From NCBI GenBank assembly GCA_903828805.1, contig CAIKNO010000676.1:1-39652 (forward strand): a stretch of 39,652 bases of DNA, written 5' to 3'. The first letter of the stretch is position 1. Each line of letters opens with the position of its first letter. Source of the DNA: an uncultured Sandaracinus sp. Its GTDB lineage: Bacteria; Myxococcota_A; Polyangia; Polyangiales; Sandaracinaceae. The notes beneath the pieces are model-generated. The model saw only the letters and a list, made by a program, of their open reading frames with translations, did not search any database and was not told the DNA's origin. Made by a program: the position numbers and the translations under genes. Below are positions 17,164 to 27,057 of the stretch, piece after piece.

Positions 17164-17820
17164 TCACGGGGGCGGGGGGGGACCTGCGCGAACGCCGGCG
17201 GCGCCGGGGGGCTGCACACGAACGGAGCCTCCGGCCCCGGACACGGTGGGCGCAGAAGGCACGCCGCCATCGGCGGTGCTGGCGGCGCGGTCGAAGGTGA
17301 CCACGCCGAGCTCGAGGTTGTAGCGGTCGCCCTCCTGGGGGTGATCGACGTGGACGCGCTCGATCGCCACGGGGTACGGCGCGCTCTCGATGTCGGTCAT
17401 CAAGCGCACGACCTGCCGCAACGAGGCCCCCGGAAAGCTGGCCCGGACGAGCCGCTTTCGAAAGCGCCCCTCCTGTTGCTCGGGCTCGCTGGTCACGGAC
17501 GCGATCGTCATCGCCCGCGCGCTCGACCGACCCTCGAGGAAGGTCCCCAGCTCGGGCGCCCGGGCGCCGTAGCGCGCCTCGGCCGCGACCCGCTCGGCTT
17601 CCTGCTGCGCGAGCCGCGCGTCGGCGCGCTCGATCTCGGAGAGCACGAGCGCGACCGCGTCTCCGTCACGCTCCACCTGCCCGACCGCGGTCGAGAGGAG
17701 GTACGCCGGCAAGAGCACCACGAGGGCCACCGCGACCGCGCCGAGGGCGCGCACGAGCCCCTTCTCGCGCTCGGTCAGCCCCTCCCACTGCGACGCGAGG
17801 CCGCCCATCCCGGCGCTCAT
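17164..17820 (-). CDS. gspM: Type II secretion system protein GspM
   Basis: A 218-residue bitopic protein of the assembly platform that partners GspL. It opens with WEGLTEREKGLVRALGAV, the typical GspM juxtamembrane helix with a T/SxREK motif. A membrane helix follows (AVALVVLLPAYLLSTAVG, about residues 31-48), then a coiled-coil-prone stretch and a ferredoxin-like periplasmic domain (LVRASFPGASLRQVVRLMTDIE, residues about 130-150). The last 40 residues are an unusual Gly/Pro/Val tail ending in a proline run. The start ATG overlaps the gspL stop (ATGA). Confidence 0.88.
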   Translation of the reverse strand: MSAGMGGLASQWEGLTEREKGLVRALGAVAVALVVLLPAYLLSTAVGQVERDGDAVALVLSEIERADARLAQQEAERVAAEARYGARAPELGTFLEGRSSARAMTIASVTSEPEQQEGRFRKRLVRASFPGASLRQVVRLMTDIESAPYPVAIERVHVDHPQEGDRYNLELGVVTFDRAASTADGGVPSAPTVSGAGGSVRVQPPGAAGVRAGPPPPP

Positions 17821-19415
17821 CGCGACCCTCCCTGGCCCGCCTGTCGGCTGCGGCCCGAACGCCCCGAACGCGACCGGCCGCCCGCCTCGGCGACCGCATC
17901 CTCGGGGCACTGAATGTCCGCCTCGATCCGGTAGCTGCGGCGCTCGTTCGGCGCCTGGGTCAGCGGACCGAGGTCGAGCTCGCGGAAGCACGTCACCTGA
18001 CCCAGCGCCTGCGCGATGCGGTCGCGCTCCTCGATGGTCCCCACGACACCCGAGAGCTCGAAGTGCCCGCCGCTGCGGTCGTCGCCGAGGTCGATGTGCA
18101 AGCGCTGCACGTCGTGGCTGATCCCCTCGGGGATGGCGCCGGAGATGGCGGCGAGCGCGTCGTACGCGCTGAAACGCGGCAGGGGATCGCTCCGGGTGCC
18201 CCCGCCCTCGAGCAGGGTCCGGGCCCGCGTCGGGCTGCGCGTCGCCTCGCCGAGACGGGCCAAGGAGACCCGGGACAGCTCGACCTCGAGCCGCTCGCGA
18301 CGTGCATCGAGGACCGAGAAGCGCGCGTACGTCGAGTACAGGAACGAGCCGACCAGCGCGAGCGCGCACGCCGCGAAGAGTCCGGCGTGCTGACGCACGA
18401 GCCCCGTCGTCCGGCGCGGCGCGAACTCGCCCCGGCGCAGGTCGATGTGCCGGGCCCGTCCGGTCGCGCGGGCCGCGAGCGAGAGCGCCATCACCATGCG
18501 TGCGCGGGTCGGCGCATCGGCCCCGCTCGATGGGGTCGCGTCCGGCACCGCGACGGGCTCGGAGGGGAGCCCCGTCGCCTCGGCGAACCAGCCGAGCGTG
18601 CGCGGGTCCTCGAGGCCGAGCCCCGAGACGTGCACCGCGAGGGGCGCCGCGCCCCCTTGCATGCGCCAAGACGCCACGGTCTGACGGAGATCGCGCGAGA
18701 GGCGTTCCGCCGTGCTCCCGGCGGCCGCGGAGAATCCCCCGTCGGCGATGTCCGCGATGCCCGCGCTCACGGTCCGCGCGAGCTCGATCTGACCGCGCCG
18801 CATCACGACGACGTCGGCGCGCCGGAGGCCGAGGTGCACGACGAGGAAGGGCCCCTCCGCCGCGAGGGCGGGCACCACGGCCGGCAGGCCGTCGAGCGCG
18901 GCGGCGCCGACCGCGAGCACCTGAGGGTCGGCGCCGAGGCCGGCGAGGTGCTCGAGGTGGCCTCGGATCCTGTCGCGGGGAACGGCGACGACCAGCACGC
19001 GGAGCTTGCCGTCGGCTGTCTCGATCGGCTGGTGCTCGAGGAAGGTCTGCTCCGCATCGAAGGGGACCAGCGCCTCCATCTCCAGCGGCAGCAGCTCGTC
19101 GAGCTTCTTGGCCACGACGGCGGGCAGCTCGACCCGGCGGATCGACGCCTCCTCTCCAGGCAGCGCAGCGACGATCGAGGCGCCGGCCGCGCCCGCCTGG
19201 CGCAGCGCCTCGCGCACCGCGGCCTGCACGACCCGCGCCTCGTACGCGCCGGGCTCCTCGGTGTCGTCGGGGTGCACGCCGAGCGCGTCGCCCGCGCCGG
19301 GGCCGCCGACCGGCACCTCGACGAAGCGCGCGATCTGCGTCTTTCGCAGCGCCGTCTTGATCAGCGCAGCCCGCACCGCATCGGGTGCGATCTCGAGTCC
19401 GAGGATGTTCGCCAT
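17817..19415 (-). CDS. gspL: Type II secretion system protein GspL (PilM-like ATPase-fold plus periplasmic domain)
   Basis: A 532-residue protein. Residues 1 to about 340 form a cytoplasmic actin-like/PilM-like domain: ILGLEIAPDAVRAALIKT, SIVAALPGEEASIRRVELP and LLPLEMEALVPFDAEQ, the segment that binds the GspE N-terminal domain. A single helix (LFAACALALVGSFLYSTYA, near residues 365-385) leads to a coiled segment and a periplasmic ferredoxin-like domain (HFELSGVVGTIEERDRIAQAL). The C-terminal 25 residues are Arg/Ser/Gly-rich. GspL anchors the GspE ATPase to the membrane platform. The ATG at 19415 is five bases after gspK; the much longer upstream frame is antisense or out of frame to gspK and was not used. 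Confidence 0.9.
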   Translation of the reverse strand: MANILGLEIAPDAVRAALIKTALRKTQIARFVEVPVGGPGAGDALGVHPDDTEEPGAYEARVVQAAVREALRQAGAAGASIVAALPGEEASIRRVELPAVVAKKLDELLPLEMEALVPFDAEQTFLEHQPIETADGKLRVLVVAVPRDRIRGHLEHLAGLGADPQVLAVGAAALDGLPAVVPALAAEGPFLVVHLGLRRADVVVMRRGQIELARTVSAGIADIADGGFSAAAGSTAERLSRDLRQTVASWRMQGGAAPLAVHVSGLGLEDPRTLGWFAEATGLPSEPVAVPDATPSSGADAPTRARMVMALSLAARATGRARHIDLRRGEFAPRRTTGLVRQHAGLFAACALALVGSFLYSTYARFSVLDARRERLEVELSRVSLARLGEATRSPTRARTLLEGGGTRSDPLPRFSAYDALAAISGAIPEGISHDVQRLHIDLGDDRSGGHFELSGVVGTIEERDRIAQALGQVTCFRELDLGPLTQAPNERRSYRIEADIQCPEDAVAEAGGRSRSGRSGRSRQAGQGGSR

Positions 19416-19420
19416 CGTCT

Positions 19421-20848
19421 TCAGTCCACGCGGTAGTAATAGAAGATCCCCAAGCCCGGCATCGTGCCTGCGTTGGGCGGAGGGGGAGTCCAGCGGTCGT
19501 GGAAGTTCATGACGGTGCGCAGTCGTACCGTCGCCCGACCCGCCTGTCCCGTGACTTGCACGGTGAGGATGCGTGCGGCGGTCACGAGCGCTCCGTCGAG
19601 CAAGGGCCGCTGCGCGGCGGAGACCGACACCGGCCGGAAGAGCAGCGCGCTCTCGGGGCCGAGGAAGCCTTGCAGCATCGGATACAGATCCCGCGCGCCG
19701 CCTCGCCCCTCGAGGAAATTGATGAAGTCGACGCCGCGCCCGAACCACGGCACCGGCGCGATCGAGCGGATGGTCCGCATCACCTGGATGAACTTCGAGG
19801 CCTCGGTGGGATCGGTGCACAGGGGCTGATCGACCAGGATCGAGCACACGCGCGCGATCAGGACCTCGGGCTGGGCCTCGTTCGGGTTCACCGCGCCCGA
19901 GCCGTAGATGGTGATGGCGCGCGAGCGCGGGTCGTCCGGATCGGGCTCGATGAAGGTCGCCCAGAAATCGTCGCCGACCCCGCGGATCAATCGGATCTCC
20001 TCGATGGAGTCGAACGCGGCGTTGCGCGGCTGGTACGGGTCGTCGAAGCGGCTGTAGACGTCGTCCTCGGCGCCGCTCTGCGACACGGTGCTGGCCCCGG
20101 GATCGAAGGTCGTGCGCTCGGTGTCGGTGTCCCACCAGTCGATGAGCGCGCTGACGACGTCGAGGCGCGAGGTGAACTGTCCGTCCGCGTCCCGCTGCTC
20201 GAAGAGCGGATCGAAGGGCGACGGCGACTGGTAGCCGCCCATCAGCGCGAACATCTGCATGCCGACCGAGGTGCGGGCGCGGTCGCCATCGAAGTTCAGC
20301 GGATCGCTCACGTTGAGCTTGCTGTTCTCGGCGATGGCGATGATCTCGCACGTCCCGCCGGTCCGCCCCAACCCCTCGGACGTCGCGAAGTCGACGCCCA
20401 CGGTGCTGCCCATCCCCTGCACCTCGTCGTAGTTGCAGAACGGGCGGAGGATGTCGTTCGCGAACGCCCACACCGGCAGCTGCGGCGGGGGACGACCGAC
20501 GAGCATCTGGTACATCGGCGCGACCATCGTCCGCACCGCGGGCTCCTGCGCGACGAGCAAGCGCGTGAGGTTGAGCCCGCTCCGCGCGAGGTACTCCGCG
20601 CGGAGCTGATCCCGCTCGGTCGTCGCCACGACGTACGCCGCCGTCGTGGACTGATGCATGTCCGCGAGCATCACCGAGAGGATCGAGACCGCCGTCATCG
20701 CGATGATCAAGGCGACGCCGCGCTCGCGTCCCGACGACGCCCGCGCACGGACCGCAGCCCCGCCGCGCGCCGCGCGCCTCAGACGCGCCTCCCGCGTTCC
20801 CGCGTCCCCCGAGCCCGCGAAGGGACCGATGCCCGCCTTCGCCCTCAT
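19421..20848 (-). CDS. gspK: Type II secretion minor pseudopilin GspK
   Basis: A 475-residue minor pseudopilin, larger than most GspK proteins (about 330). A long Arg/Ala-rich leader of 44 residues ends RERG, followed by VALIIAMTAVSILSVMLAD. As is typical of GspK, the Glu at +5 of other pseudopilins is missing. The globular part carries the GspK signature elements LRAEYLARSGLNLTRLLV, IIAIAENSKLNVSDPLN and SALIDWWDTD, then a SAM-like helical region (SIEEIRLIRGVGDDFW). GspK caps the pseudopilus tip with GspI and GspJ. The ATG overlaps the gspJ stop (ATGA). Confidence 0.93.
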   Translation of the reverse strand: MRAKAGIGPFAGSGDAGTREARLRRAARGGAAVRARASSGRERGVALIIAMTAVSILSVMLADMHQSTTAAYVVATTERDQLRAEYLARSGLNLTRLLVAQEPAVRTMVAPMYQMLVGRPPPQLPVWAFANDILRPFCNYDEVQGMGSTVGVDFATSEGLGRTGGTCEIIAIAENSKLNVSDPLNFDGDRARTSVGMQMFALMGGYQSPSPFDPLFEQRDADGQFTSRLDVVSALIDWWDTDTERTTFDPGASTVSQSGAEDDVYSRFDDPYQPRNAAFDSIEEIRLIRGVGDDFWATFIEPDPDDPRSRAITIYGSGAVNPNEAQPEVLIARVCSILVDQPLCTDPTEASKFIQVMRTIRSIAPVPWFGRGVDFINFLEGRGGARDLYPMLQGFLGPESALLFRPVSVSAAQRPLLDGALVTAARILTVQVTGQAGRATVRLRTVMNFHDRWTPPPPNAGTMPGLGIFYYYRVD

Positions 20849-21537
20849 GGGTTGTACACCGCGTGGTTGAGGGCCCACGACGTGGGGATCGTCGCCCGCG
20901 TCGCGTAGACCTCCGTCCGGCGCGCCTCGATCGTCCCCTCGACCTCGAGGCGGATCCGCACCTGGGTCGGGAGGCGGTTCGCCTGCGTGCCGTTCGGCGC
21001 CGCGTCCCAGGAATCCACCCAGTCGGTCGTCACGGGGTCGAGGTACTCGAGCTCGAACTGCCGCACGCCTTCGACGAGGATCGTGACCTGGCCGCCGCGC
21101 TCGGGCTCGGCGTCGATGCGGCGCTGCTCGCGCCGGGCGAGCACGCGGCCTCCGGGGTGCTCGGGGTCCTGCGCCAGGAAGTAGCTGAGCTCGTTCTGGT
21201 CCGACTCGTGCGCGTCGCGGTAGAGGCGCTGGTGCGAGAAGGACGTGAAGTCGACCCGGCTGCCGCGCCCCTCTCGGTACCCGTGGAAGCACGTGAGGAT
21301 CGACTGCAACTGCGGGTTCGGGTTCACGTGGATGGACACGAACGCCATCGACAGCTCGCGCGCGATCCGCTCCATCGCCACCCGGATCACGTGCGCGCGG
21401 TCGCTCTGATCCTCGATGCGACGCTTGTTCCGCATGGTCTGCGAGAAGCCGCCGTAGACGACGGTCGTGACGATCCCGAGGATGGTCACCGCGACCATCG
21501 CCTCGATCAGGGTCATGCCGGACGATCGCCGCTTCAC
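20845..21537 (-). CDS. gspJ: Type II secretion minor pseudopilin GspJ
   Basis: A 230-residue pseudopilin. The seven-residue leader ends in SSG, followed by MTLIEAMVAVTILGIVTTVVYGG, with Gly at -1 and Glu at +5, a canonical prepilin peptidase site. The globular domain contains IARELSMAFVSIHVNPN and LSYFLAQDPE, and ends with VRQFELEYLDPVTTDWVDSW, the conserved GspJ strand region. GspJ belongs to the I-J-K tip complex. The start is GTG at 21537, overlapping the gspI stop (GTGA); the internal ATG is the mature Met after the cleavage site and cannot be the start. Confidence 0.93.
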   Translation of the reverse strand: MKRRSSGMTLIEAMVAVTILGIVTTVVYGGFSQTMRNKRRIEDQSDRAHVIRVAMERIARELSMAFVSIHVNPNPQLQSILTCFHGYREGRGSRVDFTSFSHQRLYRDAHESDQNELSYFLAQDPEHPGGRVLARREQRRIDAEPERGGQVTILVEGVRQFELEYLDPVTTDWVDSWDAAPNGTQANRLPTQVRIRLEVEGTIEARRTEVYATRATIPTSWALNHAVYNP

Positions 21538-22277
21538 AGGCCGGGCCTCTGCGGGTTGGGCCGGTTGGAGGGATTGCCCGGCGAGGGCCCGGCCGGAGGC
21601 GCCATCGCCCCCGTCGCCGCCGCGGCCGCCGCTTCGGTGAGCGCCGCCGGGGGCTGCTCGGCCACGAGGAACTGCACGACGTCGAAGGACTGCTCGCGCT
21701 GACCCTCGTGCCAGCGCACGGTCACGGTCGCGCGTCGCACCTGCTCCTCGATGTGCGGCTTGAGGATCGGGAACGCGAGCTGGAGCGCCATCTCCGCGAC
21801 GGGGTTGGCGCCCCCCATACCGCCGGTCATCGCGCCGGACATGATGGTGTCGACCGAGGGAGGCTCCGCCGGCGGGGCCCCCTCGGCCGCGGGCGCGCCG
21901 CCACCGCCGAGCAGCCCGCCGAGGCCGCCGCCGCCCTCTTCGCCGTCGAGCGACGCCTGGTCCGGCAGCACGATGCGGGAGACCTCCCAGTCGCACTCGA
22001 AGCCTTCGCTCTCGCCGTGCTCGCAGCATCCATCGGTGCCGTGCGCGCTGACCGCCGGGAGCCCGTCCCGCGCGATCTGCTCCTCGATCTCGCCCATCTT
22101 GCAGCGGGCGAGCAGCGTCGCGGTCGTCGTGAAACGGGCGCGGGAGGCCACCCGGATCGCGCCCGCTTCGCTGCTGAAGATGGCCGTCAGCGCGATCGCG
22201 AGGATCGCGACGGCGACCATCACCTCGAGCAGGGTGAAGGCGCCGAGGACGCGGCGCGTCGGGCGGGTCGAGGCCAT
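21534..22277 (-). CDS. gspI: Type II secretion minor pseudopilin GspI with extended C-terminus
   Basis: A 247-residue pseudopilin, about twice the usual GspI length. The N-terminus reads VLGA then FTLLEVMVAVAILAIAL. The expected junction is Gly directly before Phe, but an Ala stands between them. Cutting after Gly would put Glu at +6, and cutting after Ala gives the less favoured Ala at -1. The globular core contains ARCKMGEIEEQI and FECDWEVSRIVLP. A Gly/Ala/Pro-rich insertion (about residues 118-145) and a Pro/Ala/Asn-rich tail after about residue 205 account for the extra length. It overlaps gspH by one base and gspJ by four. Identification rests on motif and position. Confidence 0.9.
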   Translation of the reverse strand: MASTRPTRRVLGAFTLLEVMVAVAILAIALTAIFSSEAGAIRVASRARFTTTATLLARCKMGEIEEQIARDGLPAVSAHGTDGCCEHGESEGFECDWEVSRIVLPDQASLDGEEGGGGLGGLLGGGGAPAAEGAPPAEPPSVDTIMSGAMTGGMGGANPVAEMALQLAFPILKPHIEEQVRRATVTVRWHEGQREQSFDVVQFLVAEQPPAALTEAAAAAATGAMAPPAGPSPGNPSNRPNPQRPGL

Positions 22278-22996
22278 CAGTCCCTCACCTCGCTCTCGGG
22301 TTCGTCCGCGCCGTCGTCGAGCAATTCGTCGGGCTCGTAGGCCCGGTCGTGCACGCGCACCCGGCCGGTCAGCGGATGCAGCTCGACCGCGAACACGCGG
22401 TCACGACCGTCGCCGACCCACACCACGGCATGCTCGGTCTGACCGCCGGCGAAGAAGTAGATCGACCCACGACCGGAGGTGCGCGGCTCCGGCTCGTGCG
22501 GAGTGATCAGACGGTCGATGGTGATGCGATCGCCGAGCCTCCGGGACGCGTAACGCGCGCCCTCGATCGGCTGGAACGGCGACGCACCGAACGAAGGGTG
22601 CAGCGTGCTCTCGAGCCGGGCGCGCGCCGCCGCCCACGGGTCGACCGCCGACGCGTCGGCACCGTCGTCCGCCTCGCGTTCGACGTCGCGCCTGCGCGCA
22701 TCGTCGGAGCGCGCGATCACCAGACGCCCGTGGCCCTCCTCGAACGCGAGCGTCTCCGCGTCGAGGTCGAAGAGCAGCCGCACCGTCGTGCCCCTCGAGA
22801 TCGCGCGGTTGTACGCGTAACGCGAAGCCGCCCCGATCTTCATGCACGCCGAACGCATCTGGGTGCGCTCGATCGCGCCGAACGCATAGCTCGCGCCGCT
22901 CGCGGCGAGCGCGACGATGATCACGACGATCATCATCTCGATGAGCGTCATGCCCAGTCGCGTTCGACGGCGGTGGCGGCGCGGAGGCATCGTCAT
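22277..22996 (-). CDS. gspH: Type II secretion minor pseudopilin GspH
   Basis: A 239-residue pseudopilin. The 15-residue Arg-rich leader ends in RLG, followed by MTLIEMMIVVIIVALAASGAS with Glu at +5. The first helix continues SACMKIGAASRYAYNRAISRGTTVRLLFD, the GspH/FimT pattern. The C-terminal part has the strand SIYFFAGGQTEHAVVWVGD, as in the FimT/GspH C-terminal domain, with an acidic tail. GspH sits between the major pseudopilin GspG and the tip complex. The ATG at 22996 is chosen; a second ATG two codons later is equally compatible. It lies 18 bases after gspG. Confidence 0.9.
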   Translation of the reverse strand: MTMPPRRHRRRTRLGMTLIEMMIVVIIVALAASGASYAFGAIERTQMRSACMKIGAASRYAYNRAISRGTTVRLLFDLDAETLAFEEGHGRLVIARSDDARRRDVEREADDGADASAVDPWAAARARLESTLHPSFGASPFQPIEGARYASRRLGDRITIDRLITPHEPEPRTSGRGSIYFFAGGQTEHAVVWVGDGRDRVFAVELHPLTGRVRVHDRAYEPDELLDDGADEPESEVRD

Positions 22997-23014
22997 GGTC
23001 GGGACGGCCCCCGC

Positions 23015-23416
23015 TCACTGCGGGCGGATGTCGTCCTCGCTGCCCATCTGACCGTCGGCGCCGGCCGAGCTGACGACGATGCTGTCACCGTCGCACTCGA
23101 TGACGAACTCGTGGTCCCACGCGTCCGTGGTCCGGCGCGTGCGGTCGATGACGCCCGCCTCGACGAGGTCCGCGACCGAGGGACAGTCCGCGCCCGGCTG
23201 CTGACCCAGGTAGAGCACCGCCGCGCTCTGGACCTGCTGCGCGTCCGAGCGGGTCGCGTCCTCGCGCGCCCGGCGAAGCTGCGGCAGCACCGCGACACCG
23301 ACCGCCGTGGCGATCAACGCCATGATGATGACGACGATCATGATCTCCACCAGCGTCATGCCGCGCCTGCGGCGGCGACGCGATGCCCGCACCTGCTCAC
23401 GCCTCTCGATGTTCAT
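23015..23416 (-). CDS. gspG: Type II secretion major pseudopilin GspG
   Basis: A 133-residue pseudopilin. The Arg-rich leader ends in RRRG, followed by MTLVEIMIVVIIMALIATAVG with Gly at -1 and Glu at +5. The globular part is short and ends with VVSSAGADGQMGSEDDI, the calcium-binding loop characteristic of GspG, including the paired Asp. The usual N-terminal Phe of the mature protein is Met. I prefer the ATG at 23416 because GGGAG lies about eight bases upstream. A GTG at 23443 that overlaps the preceding stop (GTGA) would add nine residues and fits the local coupling style. GspG polymerises into the pseudopilus piston. Confidence 0.92.
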   Translation of the reverse strand: MNIERREQVRASRRRRRRGMTLVEIMIVVIIMALIATAVGVAVLPQLRRAREDATRSDAQQVQSAAVLYLGQQPGADCPSVADLVEAGVIDRTRRTTDAWDHEFVIECDGDSIVVSSAGADGQMGSEDDIRPQ

Positions 23417-23439
23417 CGCGCTCCCTCTCTCCCGCCTGC

Positions 23440-23868
23440 TCACTGGATGTTGTCATCCACCAGAAAATTGCCGCTCGGACCAGCCGACACGACATCGACG
23501 TCTTCGGGGTCGTAGCGCCCCGGACAGCGCACCCACAGGGGGCGGCCCCAACCATCCACCGGCGCCGCCTCGAGGCCGTGCGAGCCGCCCCGGGCGGGAT
23601 GCACGAGCTCGGTCATCGTGACCGGGCAGCGCCCCATGTCCTGGCGGAAGCGTCCCACCGCGCGCCGCGTGACGGCGAGGGCATCGAGGGTTCGCATGAC
23701 CCGGTGGCGATGCGCCGCCGACCGGTAGACCCCCACCGCCGAGAGCAGCAGCAGGCACGCGAACGCGGCCCGCCGCCAGCGTCCGTCCGCGAGCACGTCG
23801 CGCGCGCGCGCGCCCTGCCGTTCCCACGGAAGGGCGATCGTCGAGGGCGTGTGACGGCGGCGGGCCAT
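23440..23868 (-). CDS. GspG-like domain protein with an ordinary membrane anchor
   Basis: A 142-residue protein between gspF and gspG. Residues about 32-49 form a single hydrophobic helix (RRAAFACLLLLSAVGVYR) after a long basic segment, but there is no Gly-[FM]-xxx-Glu prepilin site. The remainder nevertheless follows the GspG globular plan: a helix (LDALAVTRRAVGRFRQDMG), then RCPVTMTEL, then DGWGRPLWVRCPG, matching the PxDPWGxPxxYxxPG block. It ends VVSAGPSGNFLVDDNI, matching the GspG calcium loop SAGPDGxxGTDDDI with the two Asp kept. I infer a non-polymerising GspG paralogue in the inner membrane. It starts four bases after gspF and its stop overlaps a possible gspG GTG start. No named family is claimed. 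Confidence 0.72.
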   Translation of the reverse strand: MARRRHTPSTIALPWERQGARARDVLADGRWRRAAFACLLLLSAVGVYRSAAHRHRVMRTLDALAVTRRAVGRFRQDMGRCPVTMTELVHPARGGSHGLEAAPVDGWGRPLWVRCPGRYDPEDVDVVSAGPSGNFLVDDNIQ

Positions 23869-23872
23869 GGCT

Positions 23873-25095
23873 TCACTGGACGAATTCGTTGATGCGCATC
23901 AGCGGCATCAGGATGGAGAACGCGATTCCTCCGGAGATCGTTCCCATCACCACGATCATCGCGGGCTCGAGCAGCGAGGTCATCGCCTGCACGCGGGTCT
24001 CGACCTGGGTGTCGTACGCGTGGGCGACGTTCTCGAGCATCTCCTCGAGCTGACCCGACTTCTCGCCGATCGCGATCATGTGCGTGACGATCGGAGGAAA
24101 ACGCCCGCTTCGCTTGAGCGGCGCGGCGATGCTCTCACCCTCGCGGATCGAGCCCGCGGCCTCCTCGATGACGCGCATCAGCTCCACGTTGCCGAGCACG
24201 TTCCGGGTGATCTCCATCGCCTGGAGCAGCGGCACGCCGCTCGAGAGCAGGGTCGACAAGGTCCGCGCGAAGCGGGAGACCGCGACCATCAAGAGCAGCT
24301 TGCCGAAGAGAGGCACGCCCAGGATCCGCCGATCCCAGGTCGCGCGGCCCGCGGGCGTGGCGAGCCACCTCCGGAACGCGTACGCCGCGCCGAAGCCGAG
24401 CATCAACAGGAGCCACCAGTACCCCGTGAAGACGTCGCTCGTGAAGATGAGGAGGCGCGTGTACCAGGGCAACGCCTGCTGGAAATCGTCGAAGATGCTG
24501 GTCACCTTCGGCACGACGACGATCATCATGATCGCCACCGTCACGAGGCTCATCAGCGACATGAACGCCGGGTACGCGAGCGCCGCGGTGACCTTGTTCT
24601 TCAGCTTCGTCTGCGACTCGAGGAAGTCCGCGAGCCGACCGAGCACGGTCTCGAGCGTGCCCGAGGCCTCGCCCGCGGCGACCATGTTCACGTAGAGGGC
24701 CTGGAAGATGGCCGGATGCGCGCGGAGCGCGTCCGCGAGGCTCGAGCCCTCGTTGACCTTGTCGCGCGTCTGCGTGAGCGCGTTCTTGAGCTCGGCGTTC
24801 TCGAGCTGATCGATGAGCGCGCTCATCGAGTCCACGAGGGGCACGCCGCTCTTGAGGAGCGTCGCGAGCTGCCGCGTCGCCATCGCCACGTCGAGCGCGC
24901 TGACGCGCCGGAAGAAGCGCCCGAAGTCGACCTCGCGCGCCTTCTTCTTCTTCGCCTCGGCCTCCTCGAGCGCCTGCGTGAGGATCACGCCGTCGCGGCG
25001 CAGGATCATGCGGAGCGCGCGGACGTTCTCGGCGTCCCGCACGCCCTTCACGTCCTTGCCCGAAGGGTTCAGGCCCCGCCACTCGTAGACGGCCA

Positions 25096-25096
<1 letters not shown>
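23873..25096 (-). CDS. gspF: Type II secretion inner-membrane platform protein GspF
   Basis: A 407-residue polytopic protein of usual family length. It starts with the conserved AVYEWRGLNPSGKDVKGVRDAEN. It then holds the two repeated T2SSF helical domains: ATRQLATLLKSGVPLVDSMSAL with MVAAGEASGTLETVLGRLADF, and FARTLSTLLSSGVPLLQAMEIT with MIAIGEKSGQLEEMLENVA. Three membrane segments are visible (near residues 170-190, 225-245 and 375-395). GspF is the central platform protein contacted by GspE and the pseudopilus. The start overlaps the gspE stop by one base (TGATG). Confidence 0.96.
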
Positions 25097-27009
<1,913 letters not shown>

Positions 27010-27057
27010 GTGGGTCCTCCGACCTCGAACGGGATGAGGGGCATGCCCCGCACCGCG

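Noticed and set aside
19416-20471. Upstream extension of the gspL frame by 352 codons
   Set aside because: It overlaps gspK throughout in another frame and is Arg/His-rich. The PilM-like domain begins at the ATG at 19415.
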